Assembly: GCA_035296965.1 (NCBI GenBank)
Contig: DATGZX010000233.1
Coordinates: forward strand, 1-22,354
Direction: 5' to 3'
Source of the DNA: DATGZX01 sp035296965
Lineage (GTDB): Bacteria; Planctomycetota; Planctomycetia; Gemmatales; Gemmataceae
DNA: 22,354 bases
The notes under the pieces are model-generated. The model saw only the letters and a list, made by a program, of their open reading frames with translations. It had not been told where the DNA came from and searched no databases. A program made the position numbers and the translations under genes. Shown here in pieces: positions 15,732-22,354 of the stretch (position 1 is the stretch's first letter; each line of letters begins with the position of its first letter).

Positions 15732-15748
15732 GAGAACAGACCAAAACA

Positions 15749-15786
15749 AAAAGGCCCGCGGAACCGGTCGATTCCGCGGGCCTTTT
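15749..15786 (-). terminator. Intrinsic terminator of the alpha operon (after rplQ)
   Basis: AAAAGGCCCGCGGAA (15749-15763) and TTCCGCGGGCCTTTT (15772-15786) are exact reverse complements, giving a 15-bp GC-rich stem with an eight-base loop. On the minus strand the stem is followed by TTTTTGTTTTGG. It begins 18 bases after the rplQ stop. The A/T-rich ends could also let it work on the plus strand. Confidence 0.92.
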
Positions 15787-15804
15787 GCCGGAGTCCTTCG
15801 GCGG

Positions 15805-16317
15805 TCAGGTAGTGGGCGGGCTTTCCGGCGGAATGCTCGACGCTTCGGGAGCCGGCGTCGGCTGCGTCTCCACGGGTGGCGGGGTCGGCTCGGGTTCCTT
15901 CGTCTCGGCCACGAGCCGAGTCGGCGGAGCCGGCGCGCGGGCTCGCACCTTCACTTCTCCAGCCTTGAGCAATTCCAGGAAGGCCGTTTTGCCGGCGTCT
16001 CCCAGGCGTCGCTCATGGCGTTTGATGATGCGCGTGTACCCGCCCGGCCTATCCTGGAAGCGGGGGCCGATCTCCTGGAAAAGCTTGGCAACACTGTCTC
16101 GGTCGGGCAGGCGGGCTAGTGCCAGGCGTCGCGCGTGCAGCGTGCCCTTCTTGGCGAGCGTAATCAACTTCTCCACGAATGGACGGACCGCCTTGGCCTT
16201 TTCCACCGTCGTGATGATGCGCTCATGTTCGATGAGGGCCCGGGCCAGGTTCCGCATGAGGGCCACGCGGTGACTGGCATTGCGCCCAAGTTTGCGGCCG
16301 GCTTTCAAGTGTCGCAT
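15805..16317 (-). CDS. rplQ: 50S ribosomal protein L17 with a Pro/Glu/Thr-rich C-terminal tail
   Basis: Ribosomal protein bL17, near the peptide exit tunnel. Residues 1-120 are the standard protein: MRHLKAGRKLGRNASHRVALMRNLARALIEHERIITTVEKAKAVRPFVEKLITLAKKG, and GGYTRIIKRHERRLGDAGKTAFLEL. The remaining 45-50 residues form a low-complexity tail rich in Pro, Glu, Thr and Ala that is probably disordered; typical L17 proteins end soon after residue 120. ATG at 16317, no clear Shine-Dalgarno. It is the last gene of the alpha operon, 79 bp after rpoA, and is followed by a strong terminator. Confidence 0.97.
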   Translation of the reverse strand: MRHLKAGRKLGRNASHRVALMRNLARALIEHERIITTVEKAKAVRPFVEKLITLAKKGTLHARRLALARLPDRDSVAKLFQEIGPRFQDRPGGYTRIIKRHERRLGDAGKTAFLELLKAGEVKVRARAPAPPTRLVAETKEPEPTPPPVETQPTPAPEASSIPPESPPTT

Positions 16318-16396
16318 GGTAATCGTCGCTGGTTAATGATGATCGATCGCACCGGCGCGTTGCCGCAGGCCAGGTGCGCTCAGTTCGTTGATTCTG

Positions 16397-17398
16397 TTAG
16401 CGCCGGACTGAAGAAGGCAGCTTCATGCCCAGGAACATGCCGCGCTCTGCAAGCTTGTTCTTCACTTCCCGGAGCGTCGTTTCGCCGAAATTGCGCACTT
16501 CCAGCAGCTCTTCGTCCGTGCGGATGACGAGGTCGCGGACGGTCGTGATCCCTTCGGACTCGAGGCAGTTGGTCGCCCGCACGGAAAGCTCCAATTCGGC
16601 CAGGCTCATGTTGAGCTTGCGCTCCAATTCCTGATCGATCGGCTCGCCCTGCGCGGCAACCTCGCTCGGTCCTTCGATCGGCATCTCCGGCCCCGGCTCG
16701 GCGTACTGGATGAATGGATTCAAGTGCTTGCGCAAAATCTTGGCGCCCTCGACCAGCGCCATCTGCGGCGAAACGGTGCCGTTGGTCCAGATTTCCATGA
16801 TGAGCTTGTCATAGTTGGTCCGCTGACCTACGCGAGTATCTTCAATGTCGTACTTGACGCGCACGACCGGCGAAAAGCTCGAATCCACGGGGATGACGCC
16901 GATCTCGCGCTCCGCGCCGGCGTTTTCATCGGCCGTGCGGTAGCCCCGGCCGTTTTCCACCTTCATTTCCATCACGAAGGGCACATCGTCGGTCAAGGTG
17001 GCGAGGATGTGATCGGGGTTGATGATCTGCACCGACTCGTCGGTGACGATGGTCGCGGCGTTCACCAATCCCCGTTCGTGACGATCGATGCGGATGGTGC
17101 GCGGTTGCTCGCTCGAGTTCTTCACGACCAAGCTCTTCACATTGAGGATGATGTCGGTCACATCCTCGACGACGCCCGGGATCGTGCTGATCTCATGCTG
17201 GACGCCCTGGATCTTGACCTGAGTGACCGCACTTCCTTCCAGGCTGGAGAGGAGGATGCGGCGCAGACTGTTCCCCACAGTCACGCCGAAGCCTCGCTCG
17301 AAGGGCTCCGCCGTGAACTTGCCATAGGTGTCTGTCAGGCTGTTCCGGTCGCTGACTACGCGGTTGGGCAGTTCAAGGCCCCGCCATCGGATACGCAT
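16397..17398 (-). CDS. rpoA: DNA-directed RNA polymerase alpha subunit
   Basis: Alpha chain of RNA polymerase: assembly platform for beta and beta-prime, and contact point for UP elements and activators. At 333 residues it has the N-terminal domain (about 1-235; RGFGVTVGNSLRRILLSSLEGSAVTQVKI) and the C-terminal domain (about 262-322; LELSVRATNCLESEGITTVRDLV and VRNFGETTLREVKNKLAERGMFLGM), with an acidic linker between. ATG at 17398 with GGAGG eight bases upstream, one of the better ribosome-binding sites in the operon. It lies between rpsD and rplQ, the conserved order. Confidence 0.98.
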   Translation of the reverse strand: MRIRWRGLELPNRVVSDRNSLTDTYGKFTAEPFERGFGVTVGNSLRRILLSSLEGSAVTQVKIQGVQHEISTIPGVVEDVTDIILNVKSLVVKNSSEQPRTIRIDRHERGLVNAATIVTDESVQIINPDHILATLTDDVPFVMEMKVENGRGYRTADENAGAEREIGVIPVDSSFSPVVRVKYDIEDTRVGQRTNYDKLIMEIWTNGTVSPQMALVEGAKILRKHLNPFIQYAEPGPEMPIEGPSEVAAQGEPIDQELERKLNMSLAELELSVRATNCLESEGITTVRDLVIRTDEELLEVRNFGETTLREVKNKLAERGMFLGMKLPSSVRR

Positions 17399-17521
17399 GA
17401 ATCAAGCCTCCTGCAGTCTTCGATCATCGACCAGGCATTCCCGATACGCCCAAGTCGCTCCATTTGCTTTCGGCAGATCCCGGGTCACGGTCAAGAATCG
17501 AAGACGAAAAAAAGGTAGCGC

Positions 17522-18157
17522 TTAACGCGATGAGACTTCGATGATTAGGTTTTCCTGAATGTCGTGGATGTGCGGATCCACGTCGGATCGCGTCGGCAGC
17601 CGCAGCACCTTGCCCTCCGGCGGCTCCGCATCGGATCGTTCGAGATAATCGGGCGTGGGCGCCGGGCTCTCCTGAAGGCTCAACTTCACCAATTGCAAAG
17701 TCCGCGGCCGGCCCTTCGCGGTCACCGTGTCGCCTGCCTTGACGAGCATACTCGGAATGGTAGCCACCCGGCCATTGAGCAGGATGTGACCGTGGTTTAC
17801 CAGCTGGCGAGCTGCGGCACGCGAAGGAGCAAAGCCCAGGCGATAGACGATGTTATCCAGGCGACGTTCCAGGATGCTCAGCAGAACTTCGCCTGTATTC
17901 TCGGGCGAGCGCGATGCCAGCTCGAAATAACGGCGGAACTGTCGCTCGAAGACGCCGTAGAAACGCTTCAACTTCTGTTTCTCGCGAAGGCGGATGGCAT
18001 ACTCGCTTGGCTTGCCGCGGCGGTAGCCGTGCATGCCGGGAGCCACGCTGCGCCGGTCGATGGCACACTTGGGGCTATCGCACCGGCTCCCCTTCAAATA
18101 GAGCTTCATGCCTTCCCGGCGGCACAACCTGCAGACTGGATCGATCTGACGTACCAT
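17522..18157 (-). CDS. rpsD: 30S ribosomal protein S4
   Basis: Ribosomal protein uS4, a primary 16S rRNA binder; in E. coli it represses the alpha operon. 211 residues. The N-terminus has four cysteines in a zinc-type arrangement (C9-x2-C12 in CRLCRREG, then C26 and C31 in GSRCDSPKCAIDRR). The S4 RNA-binding domain follows: RRLDNIVYRLGFAPSRAAARQLVNHGHILLNG. The C-terminus resembles other S4 proteins (EGKVLRLPTRSDVDP, ENLIIEVSSR). ATG at 18157, weak Shine-Dalgarno. The spacers on both sides of the gene share a 13-base sequence (see findings). Confidence 0.98.
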   Translation of the reverse strand: MVRQIDPVCRLCRREGMKLYLKGSRCDSPKCAIDRRSVAPGMHGYRRGKPSEYAIRLREKQKLKRFYGVFERQFRRYFELASRSPENTGEVLLSILERRLDNIVYRLGFAPSRAAARQLVNHGHILLNGRVATIPSMLVKAGDTVTAKGRPRTLQLVKLSLQESPAPTPDYLERSDAEPPEGKVLRLPTRSDVDPHIHDIQENLIIEVSSR

Positions 18158-18249
18158 GATTCGGTTCTTGACTCTTGCTATGGCCTTTGGACTGCACGAT
18201 GCCGATTGATCCTTGCTTCAATCGGGCGGCAGATCCCGGAGTTTAGTTC

Positions 18250-18630
18250 TTATACGCGACGTTTTTTGGGCGGCCGGCAACCGTTATGCGGCAGCGGCGT
18301 GACATCCTCGATTGCCTTGATCGAGAGACCCGCGGCCTGGAGCGCCGTGATCGCAGATTCCCTGCCGGAGCCCGGGCCCTTGACTCGTACCTCGATTTCC
18401 TTCAAGCCAAACTTGCTGGCGCGCTCGGCAGCCGTCTCGGCAGCGCGCTGTGCGGCGAACGGCGTGCTCTTGCGGCTGCCCTTGAAACCGACCGTGCCTG
18501 CCGACGCGAAACAAAGCGTGTCCCCGTTCGTGTCGGTGATCGTGACGATGGTGTTGTTGAAGGTCGCCTTGATGTGGACGATGCCCCGGCTTACATTGCG
18601 GCGTGTCTTACGTTTTTTACTCTTGGCCAC
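18250..18630 (-). CDS. rpsK: 30S ribosomal protein S11
   Basis: Ribosomal protein uS11 of the 30S platform. 126 residues: basic N-terminus MAKSKKRKTRRN, then GIVHIKATFNNTIVTITDTNGDTLCFASAG, GFKGSRKSTPFAAQRAAE, KGPGSGRESAITALQ and the conserved C-terminus DVTPLPHNGCRPPKKRRV. The start codon at 18630 is GTG, chosen because MAKSKK is the family start and GGGGAG lies eight bases upstream. It is 23 bp after rpsM. Confidence 0.98.
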   Translation of the reverse strand: MAKSKKRKTRRNVSRGIVHIKATFNNTIVTITDTNGDTLCFASAGTVGFKGSRKSTPFAAQRAAETAAERASKFGLKEIEVRVKGPGSGRESAITALQAAGLSIKAIEDVTPLPHNGCRPPKKRRV

Positions 18631-18653
18631 GAATCATGCTCCCCGGAGATCGA

Positions 18654-19040
18654 TTAACCACGTAATTCCTTGACGCCCTTCTTTCCTGCAACAGTCTTGC
18701 GCGGGCCCTTGCGCGTGCGCGCATTGGTCTTCGTGCGCTGGCCACGGACCGGCAATCCCCGGCGATGGCGCATGCCACGGTAACAACCGATGTCGCGGAG
18801 ACGGGCGATGTTCTGCTGCACTTGCCGGCGCAAAGGGCCCTCCACCGTGTAGTCCCGGTCCAGGATGCCCGCCAGCCGGCTTATCTCGTCGTCGGTGAGT
18901 TCCTTGGCGTGTTTCTTGGGGTCGACATGGGTCTGCTCGCAAAGACGCAGTGCCAGCGTCGGCCCAATGCCGTAGATGTAACGCAGCGAAATGTGCGTCG
19001 GCTTATCGTTGGGAATATCAACACCCAAGATACGCGGCAT
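18654..19040 (-). CDS. rpsM: 30S ribosomal protein S13
   Basis: Ribosomal protein uS13 of the 30S head, contacting tRNA and the 50S bridge. 128 residues: MPRILGVDIPNDKP, the helix-two-turn-helix-like YIYGIGPTLALRLCEQ, and the conserved tail DIGCYRGMRHRRGLPVRGQRTKTNARTRKGPRKTV. ATG at 19040; AGAGG about nine bases upstream and AAGGAG a little further. Follows rpmJ by 24 bp. Confidence 0.98.
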   Translation of the reverse strand: MPRILGVDIPNDKPTHISLRYIYGIGPTLALRLCEQTHVDPKKHAKELTDDEISRLAGILDRDYTVEGPLRRQVQQNIARLRDIGCYRGMRHRRGLPVRGQRTKTNARTRKGPRKTVAGKKGVKELRG

Positions 19041-19064
19041 AGCTAGATTCCTCTCCTTATCAAC

Positions 19065-19178
19065 TCAACCTTGACGCTGCTTGTGACGCGGATTGGTGCA
19101 AATTACATAAAGACGACCCTGGCGCCGCACTAATTTACAGTTTTCGCAAATACGTTTCACGCTGGTTCGCACTTTCAT
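19065..19178 (-). CDS. rpmJ: 50S ribosomal protein L36
   Basis: Ribosomal protein bL36, found by translating the map-rpsM gap. 37 residues beginning MKVRTSVKRICENCKLVRRQ. The zinc-ribbon ligands C11, C14, C27 and H32 are all present, so it is the zinc-binding form. ATG at 19178 with GGAGGT six bases upstream. First gene after a good promoter (19226-19253). infA, often the upstream neighbour, is absent. Confidence 0.96.
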   Translation of the reverse strand: MKVRTSVKRICENCKLVRRQGRLYVICTNPRHKQRQG

Positions 19179-19225
19179 GGCCCACCTCCTCGCCCACTCA
19201 CGATGCGCTAATGGCGGAAACCGCT

Positions 19226-19253
19226 ATTGTAACAATGAACAGGGTGCAAGCAA
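19226..19253 (-). promoter_or_regulatory. Promoter for the rpmJ-rplQ alpha operon
   Basis: The minus strand reads TTGCTT (19253-19248), 16 bases, TACAAT (19231-19226), with an extended TG motif giving TGTTACAAT. The predicted start near 19219 leaves a leader of about 41 bases to rpmJ. The nine-base extended -10 is identical to the infC candidate. Confidence 0.65.
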
Positions 19254-19298
19254 GAGGGAATACGCGGGAGTTTCGCATGTTTTGCGGCACCGCGACTC

Positions 19299-20126
19299 TT
19301 AAGCCGGCGGCGGCGTAGGCGCTGGCATGGCCTGGGCGTCCTCGTCTGCCGTGACCACGAGGATGCCTTCCTTGGTGATCGCTAGCGTGTGCTCCATGTG
19401 GACGCTGGGCAAGCCGTCGCGGGTCACCACGGTCCAGTGATCCTTGAGCGTTAGGGTGTCCTCGCGGCCCATGTTCAGCATCGGCTCGACGGCCAGCACC
19501 AACCCTTCCTCGAGCCGGAACCTGTGTTTGCGGACGTCGCGGTTCACAAAATTGGGGACCTGAGGATTTTCGTGCATGGTGCGGCCGATGCCGTGGCCGA
19601 CATATTGCTTGACCACGCTGAACCCGGCTGCCTCGGCATGCTGCTGCATGCGCATGGCCACTTCGGACCACCATTTGCGCTGCCCCATTTCCGCAATGGC
19701 GATCGTCAAGACCTCTTCGCCGACGCGGATCAGGCGGCGCCACTCGGGCCTCACTTCGCCCACCGGCACGGTGATGGCCGCGTCGGCGCACCAACCATTG
19801 AGCTTGCAAGCCGTGTCGATCTTGACCAGGTCTCCTTCACGGATCACGCGCGGGCCGGGGATGCCGTGCACCACCTGCTCGTTGAGTGAAATACAGGTAG
19901 CCGCGGGGAACGGGACCTTGCCCGGATAGCCCTTGAAGAGCGGCAGGGCGCCATGCTGAGCGAACAGGGCGTCGACGGCCCGGTCCAATTCGAGGGTAGC
20001 GAGGCCAGGCTTGATCATCTCGCGACACATGCGCAGGGCACGAGCTACCAGCTTGCCGGCCTCGCGCATCAGACCGATCTCGCGCGCCGACTTCAATTCG
20101 GGTGGGCGCTGAAAAAATCTCAACAT
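19299..20126 (-). CDS. map: Type I methionine aminopeptidase
   Basis: Removes the initiator methionine from new proteins in the cytoplasm. 275 residues. All five metal ligands are visible: D104 (KIDTAC), D115 (CADAAITV), H178 (GHGIG), E214 (AVEPM) and E245 (HMEHT); the substrate histidine is H88 (VVHGIP). It has no N-terminal SH3-binding or zinc-finger extension, but ends in a short Pro/Ala tail. ATG at 20126 overlaps the adk stop by seven bases, so translational coupling is likely; there is no Shine-Dalgarno of its own. Followed by a 120-bp gap with the rpmJ promoter. Confidence 0.97.
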   Translation of the reverse strand: MLRFFQRPPELKSAREIGLMREAGKLVARALRMCREMIKPGLATLELDRAVDALFAQHGALPLFKGYPGKVPFPAATCISLNEQVVHGIPGPRVIREGDLVKIDTACKLNGWCADAAITVPVGEVRPEWRRLIRVGEEVLTIAIAEMGQRKWWSEVAMRMQQHAEAAGFSVVKQYVGHGIGRTMHENPQVPNFVNRDVRKHRFRLEEGLVLAVEPMLNMGREDTLTLKDHWTVVTRDGLPSVHMEHTLAITKEGILVVTADEDAQAMPAPTPPPA

Positions 20127-20779
20127 GGAGGAGGCGCCTGATTCAGGATGTGAACGATGGTCTGGTAAATCTCTTCGATCTCCCCCACGCCAGGGATTTC
20201 GTGGAGCAAATGCTGGTCCCGGTAGTACGAGATCAACGCTGCCGTGTTCGCATGATAAATGCGCAGCCGCTCCCGCACTGTTGTTTCGCGATCGTCGGGC
20301 CGCTGAATGAGCTTGGTCCCGCAGGCGTCGCAGATGCCCGCAACCTTGGGCGGGCTATTTACCATGTGATAGGTGCTCTTGCAGTTCGGACAACTCCAGC
20401 GGCCGCTCATCCGCTTGACAATCTCCTCGTCGTTCACCACGAAAAGCAGGACGGCGCTGAGGCTAAGGAACTGCTGACGCAGGGCTTGGTCGAAGGAGGC
20501 CGCTTGCGCGAGCGTGCGCGGATAGCCATCCATGACGAAGCATTCAGGTCGGTCTTCGTGCCGGAAGCGCTCGGCCACGACTTCGTTGACCAGGTCGTCG
20601 GGAACGAGCTGCCCGCTGAGGATGTACGGTCCGGCCTTCTTCCCCAAGGGGGTCTTCGCGCGCACAGCTTCGCGGAGGATGTCGCCGGTACCGATGTGAA
20701 CGAGGTGAAGCCGATTACTCAAAAGTTTGGCCTGGGTGCCTTTTCCACTGCCAGGGGGGCCTAGAAGGATCAATCGCAT
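20120..20779 (-). CDS. adk: Adenylate kinase with a four-cysteine LID
   Basis: Interconverts ATP plus AMP and two ADP in the cytoplasm. 219 residues, long-LID form. The P-loop GPPGSGKGT is at residues 7-15, the AMP-site region is GTGDILREAV, and DGYPRTLAQA (84-93) is the family signature. The LID carries C130, C133, C150 and C153 (CPNC and CDAC), a zinc-type site common in Gram-positive and thermophilic Adk. RPDDRETTVRERL is intact. ATG at 20779 without a clear Shine-Dalgarno. The gene is separated from secY by a terminator and has its own candidate promoter. Confidence 0.97.
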   Translation of the reverse strand: MRLILLGPPGSGKGTQAKLLSNRLHLVHIGTGDILREAVRAKTPLGKKAGPYILSGQLVPDDLVNEVVAERFRHEDRPECFVMDGYPRTLAQAASFDQALRQQFLSLSAVLLFVVNDEEIVKRMSGRWSCPNCKSTYHMVNSPPKVAGICDACGTKLIQRPDDRETTVRERLRIYHANTAALISYYRDQHLLHEIPGVGEIEEIYQTIVHILNQAPPPC

Positions 20780-20844
20780 GGCAAGCCCATTGGACGAACT
20801 GGAGAGGACGCATCGTCGCTGCGCATCGGTCCGGCTTCTTCATT

Positions 20845-20873
20845 ATTGTCGGAAACACCCTTCTGAACCGCAA
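20845..20873 (-). promoter_or_regulatory. Candidate promoter for adk-map
   Basis: The minus strand reads TTGCGG (20873-20868), 17 bases, GACAAT (20850-20845). The match is moderate, but it lies directly after the secY terminator and before adk, where a promoter is needed. Confidence 0.45.
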
Positions 20874-20898
20874 GAGGGCGAAAAACGAATACCTTTGC

Positions 20899-20932
20899 CA
20901 AAAGAAAGCCCACGGGACATTAGCCCGTGGGC
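20899..20932 (-). terminator. Intrinsic terminator between secY and adk
   Basis: GCCCACGGG (20908-20916) and CCCGTGGGC (20924-20932) form a nine-base-pair perfect stem with a seven-base loop. On the minus strand it is followed by TTTCTTTTGG. It lies 28 bases after the secY stop. Confidence 0.8.
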
Positions 20933-20960
20933 CGACGTTGACTTCAACGGTTCCTGGAGG

Positions 20961-22340
20961 TCAATCTTCCGTCAACCCTGGATAGTTTCGCATGACCAGG
21001 TGGCTGTTGATCTTTTGCACTAGATCCAGGGCCACGCTCACGACGATCAACAGGCCCGTGCCTCCGTAAAAGCTGGCAACCTGGTAATCCACTCCCATCG
21101 AACTGGAGATCAAGCTGGGGATGATCGCGACAACCGCCAGAAAAGCGGCCCCCACATAGGTGATCCTCATCATTACCCGTTCGAGATAGTCGGCAGTACG
21201 CTTGCCGGGACGATAGCCGGGGATGAAGCTGCCGTAATCCTTGAGATTATTGGCCATATCCTTGGGGTTGAAGATCACGGACGTCCAGAAGTAGCAGAAG
21301 AAGTAGATCAAGACGATGTAAAAGACGTTGTAAATGTACCCCTGACGTTCGAACGAGCCGCTCAACCAGTTCGCCCACTCCCAGCGCGTGTTGCTGGCGA
21401 TGACCTTGCAGAGGCCGATGGGAAGCATGAGCAGGCTGCTGGCGAAGATGACCGGCATGACGCCCGCTTGATTTACCCGGAGGGGAAGGAACTGGCGCGT
21501 GCCGCCGAAGACGCGCCGGCCGCGGACGTGCTTGGCCGACTGCGTAGGAATGCGGCGTTGTCCCATCGTGATGGCCACAACCGCCACCACGACGCCGATG
21601 AAGAGGAGAATGAGCACGATCAACTTCTCGAAGCTCACATCGTGGCCCGTGCCTCCGCCCAAGGTGTAGATGGACTCTTTCAGCTGGATGCCTCCGCCCT
21701 GCTTCGGCTCGAACAAAAGCGATTGCGTCGTTTGCGGAATGCGTGCCAGGATGCCGGCCATGATGATGAGGCTGATGCCGTTGCCAATTCCGTACTCATC
21801 GATCTGTTCACCCAGCCACATGAGGAACATGGTGCCGGCGGTCATCGTCAACACGGAGGAGATCAGGTAGAAGAGGGTGTCGTAGCCGGGCGCGACCAGG
21901 CCGGCGCCGCCGCTGCTATCCGAGCGCATCAAGTATTGGACCCACATGAAGCTCTGAAAGAGGCAGATCGGGACGGTGGCGTAGCGCGTGTATTCGTTGA
22001 TTTTCTTGCGGCCGCTCTCGCCTTCTTTCTGCAGCTTCTCCAGCGGCGGGTAAACGCTGGCCAAGAGCTGGAAGATGATGGAGGCCGAGATATAGGGCAT
22101 AACGCCCCAGCCGAAAATAGTACTTTGTCCCAGGGCTCCGCCGCTGAAGAGCGAGACGAACCCCAGGATTTGCCCGAAAGCGCCTTGCTGGGCGCCGCGC
22201 ATGTATTCGGCGAAGCGCTGCTGGTCCAGCACCGGCAGCGGTACATGGAAGCCGACCCGGTAGATCGCCAGGAACAACAGCGTAATGCCGATCTTCTGCG
22301 CTAATTCCGGGATCTTGAAGATGGTGATGATCTTGTTCAT
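20961..22340 (-). CDS. secY: Preprotein translocase subunit SecY
   Basis: Central pore of the Sec export channel in the inner membrane. 459 residues with about ten hydrophobic spans. Family landmarks: YRVGFHVPLPVLD near the N-terminus, the plug and TM2 region with LGQSTIFGWGVMPYISASII, GEQIDEYGIGNGISLIIMAGI, the basic cytoplasmic loop GQRRIPTQSAKHVRGRRVFGG with LPLRVNQAGVMPVIFA, and the C5 loop MANNLKDYGSFIPGYRPGKRT. The stretch between TM5 and TM6 (about LARIPQTTQSLLFEPKQGGG to the next helix) looks longer than in E. coli, with several glycines. ATG at 22340; no Shine-Dalgarno is visible in the few bases before the window edge. It is the last gene of its transcription unit, judging by the terminator downstream. 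Confidence 0.98.
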   Translation of the reverse strand: MNKIITIFKIPELAQKIGITLLFLAIYRVGFHVPLPVLDQQRFAEYMRGAQQGAFGQILGFVSLFSGGALGQSTIFGWGVMPYISASIIFQLLASVYPPLEKLQKEGESGRKKINEYTRYATVPICLFQSFMWVQYLMRSDSSGGAGLVAPGYDTLFYLISSVLTMTAGTMFLMWLGEQIDEYGIGNGISLIIMAGILARIPQTTQSLLFEPKQGGGIQLKESIYTLGGGTGHDVSFEKLIVLILLFIGVVVAVVAITMGQRRIPTQSAKHVRGRRVFGGTRQFLPLRVNQAGVMPVIFASSLLMLPIGLCKVIASNTRWEWANWLSGSFERQGYIYNVFYIVLIYFFCYFWTSVIFNPKDMANNLKDYGSFIPGYRPGKRTADYLERVMMRITYVGAAFLAVVAIIPSLISSSMGVDYQVASFYGGTGLLIVVSVALDLVQKINSHLVMRNYPGLTED

Positions 22341-22354
22341 GTGAGGACCCCAAC

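Overview
The window looks like a piece of a bacterial chromosome, GC-rich, most likely from the phylum Planctomycetota (Gemmata-like lineages). That placement is an inference. It rests on a sedolisin-type protease carrying long putative-Ig repeats behind a degenerate RPVLEV-type N-terminus, on divergent ribosomal proteins, and on an infA gene missing from its usual place between map and rpmJ. It is mostly core housekeeping DNA. I did not find a defence system, prophage, CRISPR array, biosynthetic cluster or RNA gene.

Layout from the right end, with almost everything on the minus strand. secY is followed by an intrinsic terminator. A candidate promoter then starts adk-map. A second, better promoter in the map-rpmJ gap starts rpmJ-rpsM-rpsK-rpsD-rpoA-rplQ, the alpha operon, which ends in a strong 15-bp-stem terminator. 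A palindromic element lies between that terminator and a sigma-70-type promoter driving a secreted protein of unknown function. glmS is on the plus strand; a MITE-like inverted-repeat element lies in its leader, between a good promoter and the Shine-Dalgarno. Diverging from glmS is a YfcE-type phosphodiesterase gene. Behind it comes the translation cluster infC-rpmI-rplT-pheS-pheT, continuing into hemG (heme synthesis) and glgC (glycogen synthesis). At the left end, convergent with glgC, is a large S53 protease with eight Ig-like repeats.

The most informative details are regulatory or structural. infC appears to start at an AUC codon behind a perfect Shine-Dalgarno, as expected for IF3 autoregulation. 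A promoter plus terminator-like hairpin precede rpmI, which could be an attenuator of rpmI-rplT. The glmS leader carries a 110-bp element with 19-bp perfect inverted ends and a possible 5-bp target duplication. The protease repeats are four copies of a 540-nt A-B dimer with no indel, while the 5' end of the same gene seems frameshifted. Functionally the genes join protein synthesis (ribosomal proteins, IF3, PheRS, RNA polymerase alpha), export and maturation (SecY, Map), nucleotide balance (Adk) and cell-envelope sugar supply (GlmS). No gene-free stretch exceeds 300 bases; the two longest, 12030-12301 and 15544-15804, are described through their promoter, element and terminator entries.
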